A stretch of 40,871 nucleotides of DNA, from positions 1-40,871 of the forward strand of contig JANYFN010000241.1 in NCBI GenBank assembly GCA_025362675.1, written 5' to 3'. Position 1 is the first letter of the stretch. Each line of letters opens with the position of its first letter. The translations under genes and the position numbers were made by a program. The DNA comes from Limisphaerales bacterium. GTDB lineage: Bacteria; Verrucomicrobiota; Verrucomicrobiia; Limisphaerales; UBA11358. Under the pieces are notes generated by a model. That model had not been told where the DNA came from, searched no databases, and worked only from the letters and a program-made list of their open reading frames with translations. This document shows, in pieces, positions 24,186-32,319 of this stretch.

Positions 24186-26012
24186 ATGCGTTACTGCGAC
24201 TCTCCTTTTTTCTATCAACGCCGTCAGACCCGCGAGATCGTCATCGGTGATCCCGCAAACGGCGGCGTCATCATGGGCGGCAATCATCCGGTCGTCCGCC
24301 AGTCCATGCTCACGTGCGATACGATGGACACCGCGTTGTCGGTGAAACAAACTTTGGAACTTGTCGCCGTCGGTTGTCAGCTCGTCCGCATCACCGCGCC
24401 GACGGTCAAGGACGCGGCGAATCTGCAAAACATCGTGGCCGAGCTTCGCAAGCAAGGTTGCAACGTGCCGATCGTCGCTGACATTCACTTCAAACCCGAA
24501 GCTGCGATGGAGGCCGTGAAGTGGGTGGAAGTTGTCCGCGTAAATCCCGGCAACTACGCCGATTCAAAAAAATTCGCGATCAAGGAATACAACGACGAGC
24601 AATACGCGGAAGAGTTGAAGCGCATTGAGGAAAAATTCACGCCGCTCGTCCTCGAAGCGAAGAAATTAAAACGTTGCCTCCGCATCGGCACCAATCACGG
24701 CTCGTTGAGCGATCGCATCATGAACCGTTTCGGCGACACACCGCTCGGCATGGTTGAGAGCGCGCTGGAGTTCGCCCGCATCGCGCGTAAAAACGATTTC
24801 CATAATTTCAAATTCTCGATGAAGTCGAGCAATCCGAAGGTGATGATCGAATGTTATCGCCTGCTCGTCGCGCGGTTTTACGAACTCGGCGCGGATTGGA
24901 ATTATCCCATCCACCTCGGCGTCACCGAAGCCGGCGAGGGCGAGGACGGACGCAACAAATCCGCCATCGGCATCGGCTCGCTGTTGTGCGACGGTCTGGG
25001 TGACACCATCCGCGTTTCGCTCACGGAAGATTCACCGCGTGAGATTGAAGTGTGCAACGATTTGCTTGCGCAGATTCCGTTGCTGACGAATCACGAATCA
25101 CGAATCACGAATCACGATTTTCCCTTCGATCCATTTCATTTTGAACGCCGCAAGACGCCGGAAATTTCGCTCAACGAAAATATAAAATGCGGTGGCGAAC
25201 AATTGATCCGCGTCGTTGTCACGCGCACGACGTTTGATAAAGTCGCGCCGAAGATTCGTCCCAAAGACGACGTGAAGCCGGAAGCAGTTTACGAAGACCT
25301 GAACATTTTTGAAATTGATCCGACGCAGGATTTTGAGATCAATTGCGCCACACAACTCGTCACCGTGAAAGACGGCGTGAACCTTCCCGCCATCACCGCG
25401 TTCCGTTTGCTCGCGGCGAAATTAAAAAACCTTGGCCGCAACAATCCGATTCTGCTCAAAGATACTTTGTTCTCCGACTCCCTCGCCCCCAGCGGAGGAG
25501 AGGCCCGTGGTGAGGGGGCATTCCCGCTCGAACCCAAGATCGCCTTGCTCCGCGCGTCTGTCGTCATCGGCTCGCTGTTGGCGGATGGCATTGGCGATGC
25601 GATTCTCGTGCGCGGCGAAGCGGGCGGTGGCCAATCGCTCCGTCTTGCATACAATATTTTGCAGGCCGCCGGTTGCCGCAGTTTCAAGACCGATTACGTC
25701 GCGTGCCCCAGCTGCGGACGCACATTGTTCAATCTCCAAACCGTCACCGCACGCATCAAAGCCCGCACCGAGCATCTCAAAGGCGTGAAGATCGCCATCA
25801 TGGGCTGCATCGTGAACGGCCCCGGCGAAATGGCTGATGCGGATTTCGGCTACGTCGGCGGCGCGCCAAATAAAATAAATCTCTACGTCGGCAAGACGCC
25901 GATCAAGTTCAACATCCCCGAAGCCGACGCCGTGGAACGCCTCGTGGATTTGATCAAGGAACACAACAAGTGGGTGGAGCCGGAAGCGAAGGAAACGGTC
26001 GCTACCACGTGA
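24186..26012 (+). CDS. ispG: 4-hydroxy-3-methylbut-2-enyl diphosphate synthase, long form
   Basis: A 608-residue [4Fe-4S] enzyme of the methylerythritol phosphate isoprenoid pathway. The TIM barrel (about 15-290; PVVRQSMLTCDTMDT, ADIHFKPEAAM, IGTNHGSLSDRI) is followed by the extra domain found in plant, chlamydial and Bacteroidetes-type IspG. The cluster domain then follows, with CPSCGR (Cys507, Cys510) and MGCIVNGPGE (Cys541). The extra domain contains two short repeat-derived segments, residues about 301-312 and 431-448, that look like in-frame acquisitions of dispersed repeats. Start ATG 24186, six bp after rseP. Confidence 0.94.
   Translation: MRYCDSPFFYQRRQTREIVIGDPANGGVIMGGNHPVVRQSMLTCDTMDTALSVKQTLELVAVGCQLVRITAPTVKDAANLQNIVAELRKQGCNVPIVADIHFKPEAAMEAVKWVEVVRVNPGNYADSKKFAIKEYNDEQYAEELKRIEEKFTPLVLEAKKLKRCLRIGTNHGSLSDRIMNRFGDTPLGMVESALEFARIARKNDFHNFKFSMKSSNPKVMIECYRLLVARFYELGADWNYPIHLGVTEAGEGEDGRNKSAIGIGSLLCDGLGDTIRVSLTEDSPREIEVCNDLLAQIPLLTNHESRITNHDFPFDPFHFERRKTPEISLNENIKCGGEQLIRVVVTRTTFDKVAPKIRPKDDVKPEAVYEDLNIFEIDPTQDFEINCATQLVTVKDGVNLPAITAFRLLAAKLKNLGRNNPILLKDTLFSDSLAPSGGEARGEGAFPLEPKIALLRASVVIGSLLADGIGDAILVRGEAGGGQSLRLAYNILQAAGCRSFKTDYVACPSCGRTLFNLQTVTARIKARTEHLKGVKIAIMGCIVNGPGEMADADFGYVGGAPNKINLYVGKTPIKFNIPEADAVERLVDLIKEHNKWVEPEAKETVATT
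25087..25114 (+). repeat. CGAATCA x4 tandem repeat inside ispG
   Basis: Four perfect copies of the heptamer CGAATCA run without gaps and are translated as TNHESRITNH. The unit is not a multiple of three, so reading frame is kept only by the total length of the insertion. Confidence 0.9.
25480..25516 (+). repeat. Hairpin repeat inside ispG
   Basis: CCCTCGCC (25480-25487) pairs with GGTGAGGG (25509-25516) around an AGCGGAGGAGAGG-type loop. The element is translated as SLAPSGGEARGEGAF. A related CCCTCACC element ends the next gene at about 26611. Confidence 0.65.
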
Positions 26013-26015
26013 GTC

Positions 26016-26621
26016 ATGTTATTAAGTTCCAAGTTCAAGAAGTTCTTGGCCTTTTTAGGTATCGCGTTGGTCATTTTGGCATGTTCAGCTAATTCAATAG
26101 TTAGTCTGTTTTTAAAATCGTTCGAGCGCAAAGCCAAGTTGAGTGCTGAAATTCATCCAAATTGGCAGCGATATACAAATCACGAATATGGCTATGTGGT
26201 CGAATTTCCTTCGAGGCCGTTCAAAAAGCCCGCGCAGTTGACCAATAATCCGGCTTTAGTTTCTTACCAACAAATGCTTTCGGTTTTGGGAAGCAATGAT
26301 TGTTTCATGGTGGCTACAGTCGTAACTTCATTAACCAATAATTTTACCGAAGAACAAATCGAATCTCTTTTGAATACGTCAATGTCCGGGGGACTAGGCA
26401 AAGGCGGAAAAATACTTTCCACACACAAGATTAAATTAGGGACTTTTTTTGGGAAAGAAGTAGAAGCAGAGACTGCCGGTAAATTTTTTGCAAAGATGAG
26501 ATTTTATCAGGTTGGGCACAATCTTCAGGAAGTGGTCACCTTAACATCCCTGACAAATCAGCATTCGACAAACGCCTCGCGCTTTCTCGATTCGTTTAGC
26601 GTGATTTCTCCCTCACCCTGA
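26016..26621 (+). CDS. AT-rich hypothetical lipoprotein or membrane-anchored protein
   Basis: A 201-residue protein with an N-terminal hydrophobic segment ending in a lipobox-like ILAC (20-23). The rest is soluble (NWQRYTNHEYGYVVEFPSRP, NNFTEEQIESLLNTSMSGGL), the pattern of small envelope proteins that begin with a short FPS/P strand motif. Function is not recognised. The ATG at 26016 is three bp after the ispG stop. Base composition and codon use are clearly more AT-rich than in ispG, suggesting recent transfer. The last residues (ISPSP) and the stop come from the CCCTCACCC repeat that follows. Confidence 0.65.
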   Translation: MLLSSKFKKFLAFLGIALVILACSANSIVSLFLKSFERKAKLSAEIHPNWQRYTNHEYGYVVEFPSRPFKKPAQLTNNPALVSYQQMLSVLGSNDCFMVATVVTSLTNNFTEEQIESLLNTSMSGGLGKGGKILSTHKIKLGTFFGKEVEAETAGKFFAKMRFYQVGHNLQEVVTLTSLTNQHSTNASRFLDSFSVISPSP

Positions 26622-26660
26622 TCTTCTCTCGCAGAGAGACGGCGGGGACACGGGAGAGCC
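26606..26660 (+). repeat. CCCTCACC-type palindromic repeat
   Basis: CTCCCTCACCCTGATC followed by the small palindrome CTCTCGCAGAGAG and GGGGACACGGGAG. The element supplies the final codons of the upstream gene. It is related to the hairpin inside ispG. Confidence 0.55.
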
Positions 26661-26702
26661 TTTCTCACCCACAGATTGAACGCTCTCGCGGATCGAAAAA
26701 GG

Positions 26703-26737
26703 TATCTCCGGGAGTGTGTTAAAAACTCCCGGGGATA
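26703..26737. terminator. Hairpin between convergent genes
   Basis: TATCTCCGGGAGT (26703-26715) and ACTCCCGGGGATA (26725-26737) form a stem with one wobble-type mismatch around a 9-nt loop. There is no T-run, so it may be a bidirectional end or a folded spacer. Confidence 0.5.
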
Positions 26738-26764
26738 TTTGGGTCATCAAAAAGTATCTTCGAT

Positions 26765-27244
26765 CTAGGTCTTACGCCGAAAAACTTCCTGCGGATCAGC
26801 AAGGTTCAATACGGAAAGATCCAGGCCGCAGCCCGGCGCGCGTTCGGCGGCGGCGGCGAGTTGGGTCGCAATTTTTTTCACCGCCATGTCGGCATAAAAA
26901 CGCACGATGCCTACGCCGGATTTCGTCGGGAAAATAATCACGAGCAGGCAATGTTCATCAACGTTGCAGCACAGCATGCTGGTTATTTCGCCTTGCTGAT
27001 AGATGTTGTTAAAATTCTGTTCGTTCACCAGGCCGGCAATGGTTTGATTCGCCAAAAATGCGCCCGAAGCCAGCGCACCGATGGTCGTGAAATCCAAGCC
27101 CTCGGCGTCACCCTGGCTCGCGATGAGAAAACCGCCTTTGTCGATGACGAGCGCGGCCGTCGCCTCGGTTTGCGCGAGCAAATCCTTGAGCGCGGCATCC
27201 ATCCGCTGGACGTCCTCTTCGATCAACTGTGGCAATGTGCCCAT
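26765..27244 (-). CDS. Roadblock/LC7 protein (MglB-like)
   Basis: A 159-residue cytoplasmic Roadblock/LC7 protein: an N-terminal helix (DVQRMDAALKDLLAQTEATA), a strand (ALVIDKGGFLIASQGDAEGL), a central helix (ALASGAFLANQTIAGLVNEQ), then paired strands (SMLCCNVDEHCLLVIIF). MglB-type dimers act as GTPase-activating partners of MglA and set cell polarity in Myxococcus and relatives. The last ~25 residues extend beyond the domain. It follows the GTPase gene on the same strand after 20 bp. Confidence 0.82.
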   Translation of the reverse strand: MGTLPQLIEEDVQRMDAALKDLLAQTEATAALVIDKGGFLIASQGDAEGLDFTTIGALASGAFLANQTIAGLVNEQNFNNIYQQGEITSMLCCNVDEHCLLVIIFPTKSGVGIVRFYADMAVKKIATQLAAAAERAPGCGLDLSVLNLADPQEVFRRKT

Positions 27245-27264
27245 AAAATAATTTCGACGACAAC

Positions 27265-27879
27265 TTACGCGTATTGCGGCGCGCTCTGGTGGATGAATTT
27301 TTGCAGCAGCAGCCGCGTGATCATGTTGAGCGATTCAAAAACGCCTTCGCATTTGTGCGCCGCGCCGCCGAATGATGGCACCTGCACGTCGCGATTGTTC
27401 AACAGGAAATCGAGATATTCCACGGGCGCGGCATTCGGCAGATCGCGCTTGTTGTATTGCAGCACATAGGGAATTTCGTCTAGGTTCAGTTTCAAAGTGG
27501 CGAGGTTATCCTTCAAATTTTTAAAGCTTTCCACGTTCTCCGGCATTTTTTCGTATTGCGAATCCGCCACGAACACAATGCCGTCCACGCCGCGCAAAAC
27601 GAGTTGGCGCGTGGTGTTGTAAATCACCTGGCCGGGCACGGTGTAGAGTTGAAATTTGGTTTTGAAACCTTTGATCGTCATCGCCTCGATGGGGAGAAAA
27701 TCAAAAAACAAAGTGCGATCCGAGCTGGTGGCGAGCGAAACGAGTTTGCCTTTGTTGCCCGCCTGCGTTTGGACGTGGTCGTGAACCTGAACGAGGTTCG
27801 TGGTTTTGCCGCCCATGGCGGGACCGTAATAAACGATTTTTACCTGAAGTTCTTTGGTTGCTTGATTGATGATGGCCAT
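27265..27879 (-). CDS. mglA: MglA-type small Ras-like GTPase
   Basis: A 204-residue GTPase with P-loop GPAMGGKTT (19-27), a switch region with SSDRTLFFDFLP (52-63), TVPGQ (80-84) in place of the Ras DTAGQ, and NKRD (143-146). The TVPGQ motif and FFDFLP are typical of MglA, the polarity switch that needs a Roadblock protein to hydrolyse GTP. It lies between two Roadblock genes, 12 bp after the larger one and 20 bp before the smaller one, all on the minus strand, so an operon is evident. Confidence 0.92.
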   Translation of the reverse strand: MAIINQATKELQVKIVYYGPAMGGKTTNLVQVHDHVQTQAGNKGKLVSLATSSDRTLFFDFLPIEAMTIKGFKTKFQLYTVPGQVIYNTTRQLVLRGVDGIVFVADSQYEKMPENVESFKNLKDNLATLKLNLDEIPYVLQYNKRDLPNAAPVEYLDFLLNNRDVQVPSFGGAAHKCEGVFESLNMITRLLLQKFIHQSAPQYA

Positions 27880-27891
27880 AAATGTGGTTGG

Positions 27892-29499
27892 TTATTTTTT
27901 CCGGTCAATTTCCGCTGCGAGTTGCACGAGTTGCGCCGAGGGTAAGCCCTCTCCGAGGCGCCCGAACGCAGCGAAATAAACGGAGCGCACCCGAAAAATT
28001 TTCCAGGGAACGTCGCCGACGGTGAAGCTCACATTATTCAACGTGCCCATGCGAAGTTCGCGGGTGCTTTGATTGACGCGCTCAAAAATTTGCGGCAAGA
28101 AAGCGGCCAGCGTATCGGCATTCAAATCGGCTGGCACTTCACTGGCCACGCGTAATCCATCCGGCAGCGCGACCACCGCACCCGCGACGCCGGGCAGGGC
28201 CAGAGCGCGAGCGACGACTTCTTTCGGCGTGGCTTGGCGGCTGGAAAAATCTGTCTGCACATTTTCTTCGACGCGAACTTCCGTCGCGGCGGCTTGGCTT
28301 GGGACGCCGGGAACAAAATAATTTGTGTCCTGCCCGCCGGGTTGCGGTTTGGGCAAAGTCGGTAATCCTGCCATCGCGGGTGCCGCGGCCGGTTGTGGGA
28401 AACCAAAAAATAAATCGGGGATCTCAGCTTTTACTATGACCTTGGCTTGGGCGGGCAGGTTGTTTTTCTTCGCCCCGAGAAAGAGCGGGGCGACGATTTT
28501 CAGCGGGAGTTGCAATTCCACCGCATCATAGGGCGAGGCCGGAGAATCGTGGGCCGCGAGCATGCGGATTTGTTTCCACGGCATCGTCACGCGTCCGCGC
28601 TTCAGGCCTGATTCCACAACGTCTTCCGGCAAGGTGATTTTTGCGTCGGCAAAAGCCGGCTGCAACATTTCCTTCTTCAAATCCAACGGCCAGTTTTCCG
28701 CGAGTGACGCGAGCGATACCAACAGGGTGTTGCTGGCTGGGGCGGGCAGTTGGTGCGCATCAAAATGATGGGTGTCATTGCTGACGGGGGCCGTGAAACG
28801 CGGATGGGTTATGGGCGTGGACGGTGTCGGCGTGATACTGCGCGGGGTGAATGCAATCGGCGCGGAGGGTGGTAACGGCTTCACTTCAAAATCATTTTTG
28901 GCAAGCGCTGGCTGGGGGATTGCGGCGGGAACTTTGAGGGGATTGGAAGTGAAGTTGACGCCGCGTCCGCCGTTGGCAAATGGTCCGGCGATCTCGTCGC
29001 CAACGCAAACTTTTTTCGCCGACTGGCGGGCCAGTAGAGCTGGATTGATGCGCGCCAAAATTTCTGGGAGCGGCAAATTCACCGTGCGGCTGTCGTGCTC
29101 CCCGCCGGAGTTCGCAATGAGTCCCGGGGCGAGGCGGCGCAAATCGCCAAAGGAAATTCTGACGGAGCCGAATCCAAGCTGGTTCACGATACTATCGGTT
29201 TGAAGCCGGATCGTGGCATTCGCGGCGGGGGCGGACATTATTTTCGCGCGCAGTTCTAGCGGCAGACCGCTGATGATAGCGGAGAGCGGGATTTCAATTT
29301 CTGCAGCGGAGGAATCAATGCTGCCCGGCAGCGAATTCGCGGCGGGGAGAGCCGAGGCTGGTGCTGCCGAAAAACGATTCACGGCCGTCGAGGCGACTGT
29401 TGAATTTGTCGCGGCGTTAGCAGCGAGCTGCGGTTTTTCGGCCTGGCGGAAGAATCCGCGGAAGAGGCCGGCAAAAGGTATTTTGACCGAGAGTGCCAT
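27892..29499 (-). CDS. Two-repeat protein with C-terminal Roadblock domain
   Basis: 535 residues from the ATG at 29499. The frame continues upstream to 29979, but that part overlaps the divergent response-regulator gene and is Ser/Arg-rich shadow. An Ala/Pro-rich N-terminus is followed by two related modules: about 67-160 (IPLSAIISGLPLELRAKI, VRISFGDLRRLAP) and about 255-340 (VSLASLAENWPLDLKKEM, VTMPWKQIRMLA). Each has the pattern LP.EL..K....A...I.L. The C-terminus (about 420-535) is a Roadblock/LC7 domain (ARALALPGVAGAVVALPDGL, LAAFLPQIFERVNQ). Linkers are proline-rich. First gene of the mglA operon; probably a scaffold or second regulator of MglA. Confidence 0.75.
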   Translation of the reverse strand: MALSVKIPFAGLFRGFFRQAEKPQLAANAATNSTVASTAVNRFSAAPASALPAANSLPGSIDSSAAEIEIPLSAIISGLPLELRAKIMSAPAANATIRLQTDSIVNQLGFGSVRISFGDLRRLAPGLIANSGGEHDSRTVNLPLPEILARINPALLARQSAKKVCVGDEIAGPFANGGRGVNFTSNPLKVPAAIPQPALAKNDFEVKPLPPSAPIAFTPRSITPTPSTPITHPRFTAPVSNDTHHFDAHQLPAPASNTLLVSLASLAENWPLDLKKEMLQPAFADAKITLPEDVVESGLKRGRVTMPWKQIRMLAAHDSPASPYDAVELQLPLKIVAPLFLGAKKNNLPAQAKVIVKAEIPDLFFGFPQPAAAPAMAGLPTLPKPQPGGQDTNYFVPGVPSQAAATEVRVEENVQTDFSSRQATPKEVVARALALPGVAGAVVALPDGLRVASEVPADLNADTLAAFLPQIFERVNQSTRELRMGTLNNVSFTVGDVPWKIFRVRSVYFAAFGRLGEGLPSAQLVQLAAEIDRKK

Positions 29500-29719
29500 A
29501 ATGATTGCGATTTTTTTTGCACCGCCACACCGACGGGCGAGTTCATTAAGCGGAATCCGTGCCAACGATTTTCCCTCAGGAATTGCCCTGTTTTGTTGCG
29601 GCGCTTGTCTCAGGCTGGGACTGAAGCGCAGAAAACTGTCTCGTTTGCAGCGTGAATTGCAGGTAGGAACGAAGATTGCTTTACCAACGTCCGCCGGCTT
29701 GCCGGTTTGAAAAATTCGG

Positions 29720-30796
29720 ATGAACCATAGCCATAAAATTTTACTGCTGGATGACGATACGGACTGGCTCGCGTTGTGCCGCGACTTGTTATCCGCCTTG
29801 CCAAGCCAACCGGAACTGCTGACCACGACCACGGCGAAACGCGCGTTGTCATTGCTCGAAACGGAATCCGTGCGCCTGCTGGTCTGTGATTTAAAAATGC
29901 CGCGCATGGATGGATTGCAGATGCTCTCGATCGTGCGCCGGCGTTTTCCGGATGTGCGCACGGTGGTATTGAGCGGCATGGATGACGAAGATTATCGCTC
30001 GCGTGCCTACGCGCTGGGCGTGGATTTGTTCTGGCCCAAAAGCGAGATGCAGCGCGATGTGAATCAATTCAATGAATGTCTGGAATCGTTGCTGGGGCGC
30101 GAAGGGGAAACTGGTTTTCGCGGGGTGCAGAGCAAAAGCCTGCTCGATATCATCCAGATGGAATGTCTTTCCGCCAGCTCCACCGTGCTCCGGATCCAGC
30201 GCGGTCCGCTCGCGGCAAAATTGTGGATTCAAGAAGGCGAATTGACGGATGCGGAAATTGACGGCGTCCGCGGTGAGCCGGCGTTGCAACGCATTCTCGC
30301 CTGGAAAACCGGTTCGTTCGAAAATCTGCCGCCGGAGCCCGGACGCGAACGCACAATCCACAAATCCGTCAATGCTCTGCTGCTCGAATCGGCCCAAACG
30401 TTTGATGAAGCCGCCAACCTTAACCTAACGGGATCTGCCGACGCCGACGACAGCGCACGGCACCAACGAACCATGTGGAAGCTGTCTCAACTCACGCGCG
30501 AGAGCGCGGAGTTTGTCATCGCCATTCCGCCTGTTGGCCAAGGTGATCCCGACGCACTCGGCACCCAGAATTCCGCCGAGTTTTCCCAGTGGGCCACCCA
30601 CGCAGAAAAAATGGCGCGCGAGCTTGGCGACCGGCTTGGAGCCGGACCCTTGTTGTATATTTCAGGTCAAGGTCTCGAACGTAAAGTTATCTTGATGCCG
30701 CGTGGTGGTAAAATTTTCCTTACGGGCTGGCCAGTAGATGCCGATGACAATATGGCAGAAAAAACCAAAAAAATTTCCGCCGCATGGGAATCCTAA
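29720..30796 (+). CDS. Response regulator with PATAN (DUF4388) output domain
   Basis: A 358-residue protein. The receiver domain (1-125) shows DDD (11-13), phospho-acceptor Asp57 in CDLKMPRMDG, a Ser in VVLSGMDD and Lys in WPKSE. A PATAN/DUF4388 domain follows (about 130-230; KSLLDIIQMECLSASSTVLR, WIQEGELTDAEIDGVRGEPA), which mediates protein-protein contacts and is not DNA-binding. The C-terminal ~120 residues (FVIAIPPVGQ, LLYISGQGLERKVILMPRGG) resemble a Roadblock-type fold. It is divergent from the mglA operon and overlaps the next gene by 13 bp. Confidence 0.82.
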   Translation: MNHSHKILLLDDDTDWLALCRDLLSALPSQPELLTTTTAKRALSLLETESVRLLVCDLKMPRMDGLQMLSIVRRRFPDVRTVVLSGMDDEDYRSRAYALGVDLFWPKSEMQRDVNQFNECLESLLGREGETGFRGVQSKSLLDIIQMECLSASSTVLRIQRGPLAAKLWIQEGELTDAEIDGVRGEPALQRILAWKTGSFENLPPEPGRERTIHKSVNALLLESAQTFDEAANLNLTGSADADDSARHQRTMWKLSQLTRESAEFVIAIPPVGQGDPDALGTQNSAEFSQWATHAEKMARELGDRLGAGPLLYISGQGLERKVILMPRGGKIFLTGWPVDADDNMAEKTKKISAAWES

Positions 30797-31101
30797 AAAA
30801 TATATTCCGCCGGGCCGCCGCCGTGCAGTCATTGCCCGCCGGCAGCCTCACCGTGGACCGCCACGGCGCGATCATCACCTGCACGGTGTCCTCGGCCTAT
30901 CCGCAGAGTTTACTTGCCACCATCGGCCATGCGGTCGTCACGCTGCTCCGCGAGGCACGCACCGCCCAGATGCCGCTTTCAGAAATCAGCCTGCATTTTG
31001 GCAGCCTCCACATCACCGCGCGCGAACTGCGCGGGGGCGCGGTCATTTTCCTGCTACCACAAACCGCGTTAGCCTCGACGCCAAAAACTATCCGCCCATG
31101 A
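30784..31101 (+). CDS. Small Roadblock-like protein
   Basis: A 105-residue protein: SLTVDRHGAIITCTVSSAYP, a helix (LATIGHAVVTLLREARTA), then LHFGSLHITARELRGGAVIF. The strand-helix-strand order and GGAVIFLLP end are those of a short Roadblock/LC7 fold, though the match is by pattern only. The ATG at 30784 lies within the end of the response-regulator gene (13-bp overlap), and the stop shares ATGA with the next start, so the three genes are translationally coupled. Confidence 0.65.
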   Translation: MGILKNIFRRAAAVQSLPAGSLTVDRHGAIITCTVSSAYPQSLLATIGHAVVTLLREARTAQMPLSEISLHFGSLHITARELRGGAVIFLLPQTALASTPKTIRP

Positions 31102-31487
31102 CGCCCAAGGAAATCAACCAGCTCGTCGCCCAGATCGAGACCCACATCGAGTGTTGGAAACAATTCAACCACTTCATCGCGGTGGCGCGCGCGAAAAAAT
31201 TTGGCGCGGCGGACGATAATCATTTTCTCGAAATCAAAAGCATCATTGTGCAAGAACTTGAATTGATTTTTGCCACCATTGAGGTGCCGTCACCTACCCG
31301 CGAAGAAGTTCACGCCCTCATCGGCAACGCACCGACGCTGCGCAGCCTGAGCGAAATGAGTGAAGGCGGTCTGCGCAATCTCGAATCCCAGTGGCACAAA
31401 ATCTATATCGGCTGGCACGCCATCCTCGGCCAGCTCAAGGTCAAACAACGCGCCGAAGCCGGAAAATCTTTCTGGAGAAAGAAATAA
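31098..31487 (+). CDS. Helical hypothetical protein of the regulator operon
   Basis: A 129-residue, almost entirely helical protein (MTPKEINQLVAQIETHIECW, SIIVQELELIFATIEVPSPT). It has a basic tail (GKSFWRKK) and no signal or membrane span. The frame also opens upstream to 30738, but those residues are the shadow of the preceding gene; the ATG at 31098 overlaps its stop (ATGA). Function not recognised. Context suggests a binding partner of the Roadblock-like protein or the response regulator. Confidence 0.65.
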   Translation: MTPKEINQLVAQIETHIECWKQFNHFIAVARAKKFGAADDNHFLEIKSIIVQELELIFATIEVPSPTREEVHALIGNAPTLRSLSEMSEGGLRNLESQWHKIYIGWHAILGQLKVKQRAEAGKSFWRKK

Positions 31488-31527
31488 TCGGCTTGCCCGG
31501 GAGGCCCGTTTTCCGGCCTAATACCGT

Positions 31528-32319
31528 ATGCACGATTGGCTCATCACACTCATTTTAGGAATCGTTGAAGGCATCACGGAATTTATTCCGGTCTCTTCCA
31601 CGGGACATCTGCTCATTGCGGAACGTTTGATGCACGTTGAAAAATCCGATCTGTTCAACATCGTGATCCAATGCGGCGCAGTGCTCGCAGTGTTGCCGCT
31701 CTTTCCCCAACGCATCTTCAAATTCATCTTCGAATGGCGCGAGAAAGAAACGTTCGACTACCTCATCAAAGTATTGACCGCGTTCGCCATCACCGGCGCC
31801 ATCGGATTTATTTTGGATAAAAAAGGTTTTAAACTTCACGAAAATCCGACGCCCATCGCCATCGCCTTGCTCGTCGGCGGCCTGGCGTTTCTCGCCGTTG
31901 AATTTTATCTACGCGGCAAAAAATTGAGCACCGAGATTACTTGGGGCGTAGTCTTGGTGGTGGCATTTGGTCAGTTGCTAGCGGGAACCTGTCCGGGCAC
32001 TTCACGTTCGGGGGCGACGATTATTTTTGCGTTACTGCTGGGCTTGAGTCGTCCGGCGGCTACGGAATTTTCATTTCTGGTCGGCATTCCCACGATGCTG
32101 GCGGCGGGCGGTTGGAAAATTTTTAAATCTCTGCATCATGCCGATCCACTCGCGCCCAAAGAAGATTGGTCCATGGTGTTGCTCGCTACGGTCGTTGCCT
32201 CCATCGTCTCTTTCATCGCCGTGAAATGGCTGCTGCGCTACGTCCAGACGCATACGTTCAGCCTGTTCGGCTTCTACCGAATCGTGGTCGCCATCGCCAT
32301 TTTCATTTGGATGAAATAA
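31528..32319 (+). CDS. uppP: Undecaprenyl-diphosphatase
   Basis: A 263-residue inner-membrane enzyme that dephosphorylates undecaprenyl diphosphate, recycling the lipid carrier of peptidoglycan and surface polysaccharide. The two signature motifs are present: GIVEGITEFIPVSSTGHL (11-28) and CPGTSRSGATI (about 154-164). Eight or so hydrophobic segments fill the rest. The ATG at 31528 lies 40 bp after the helical gene, and the stop abuts the convergent TatD-family gene with no spacer. Confidence 0.95.
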   Translation: MHDWLITLILGIVEGITEFIPVSSTGHLLIAERLMHVEKSDLFNIVIQCGAVLAVLPLFPQRIFKFIFEWREKETFDYLIKVLTAFAITGAIGFILDKKGFKLHENPTPIAIALLVGGLAFLAVEFYLRGKKLSTEITWGVVLVVAFGQLLAGTCPGTSRSGATIIFALLLGLSRPAATEFSFLVGIPTMLAAGGWKIFKSLHHADPLAPKEDWSMVLLATVVASIVSFIAVKWLLRYVQTHTFSLFGFYRIVVAIAIFIWMK

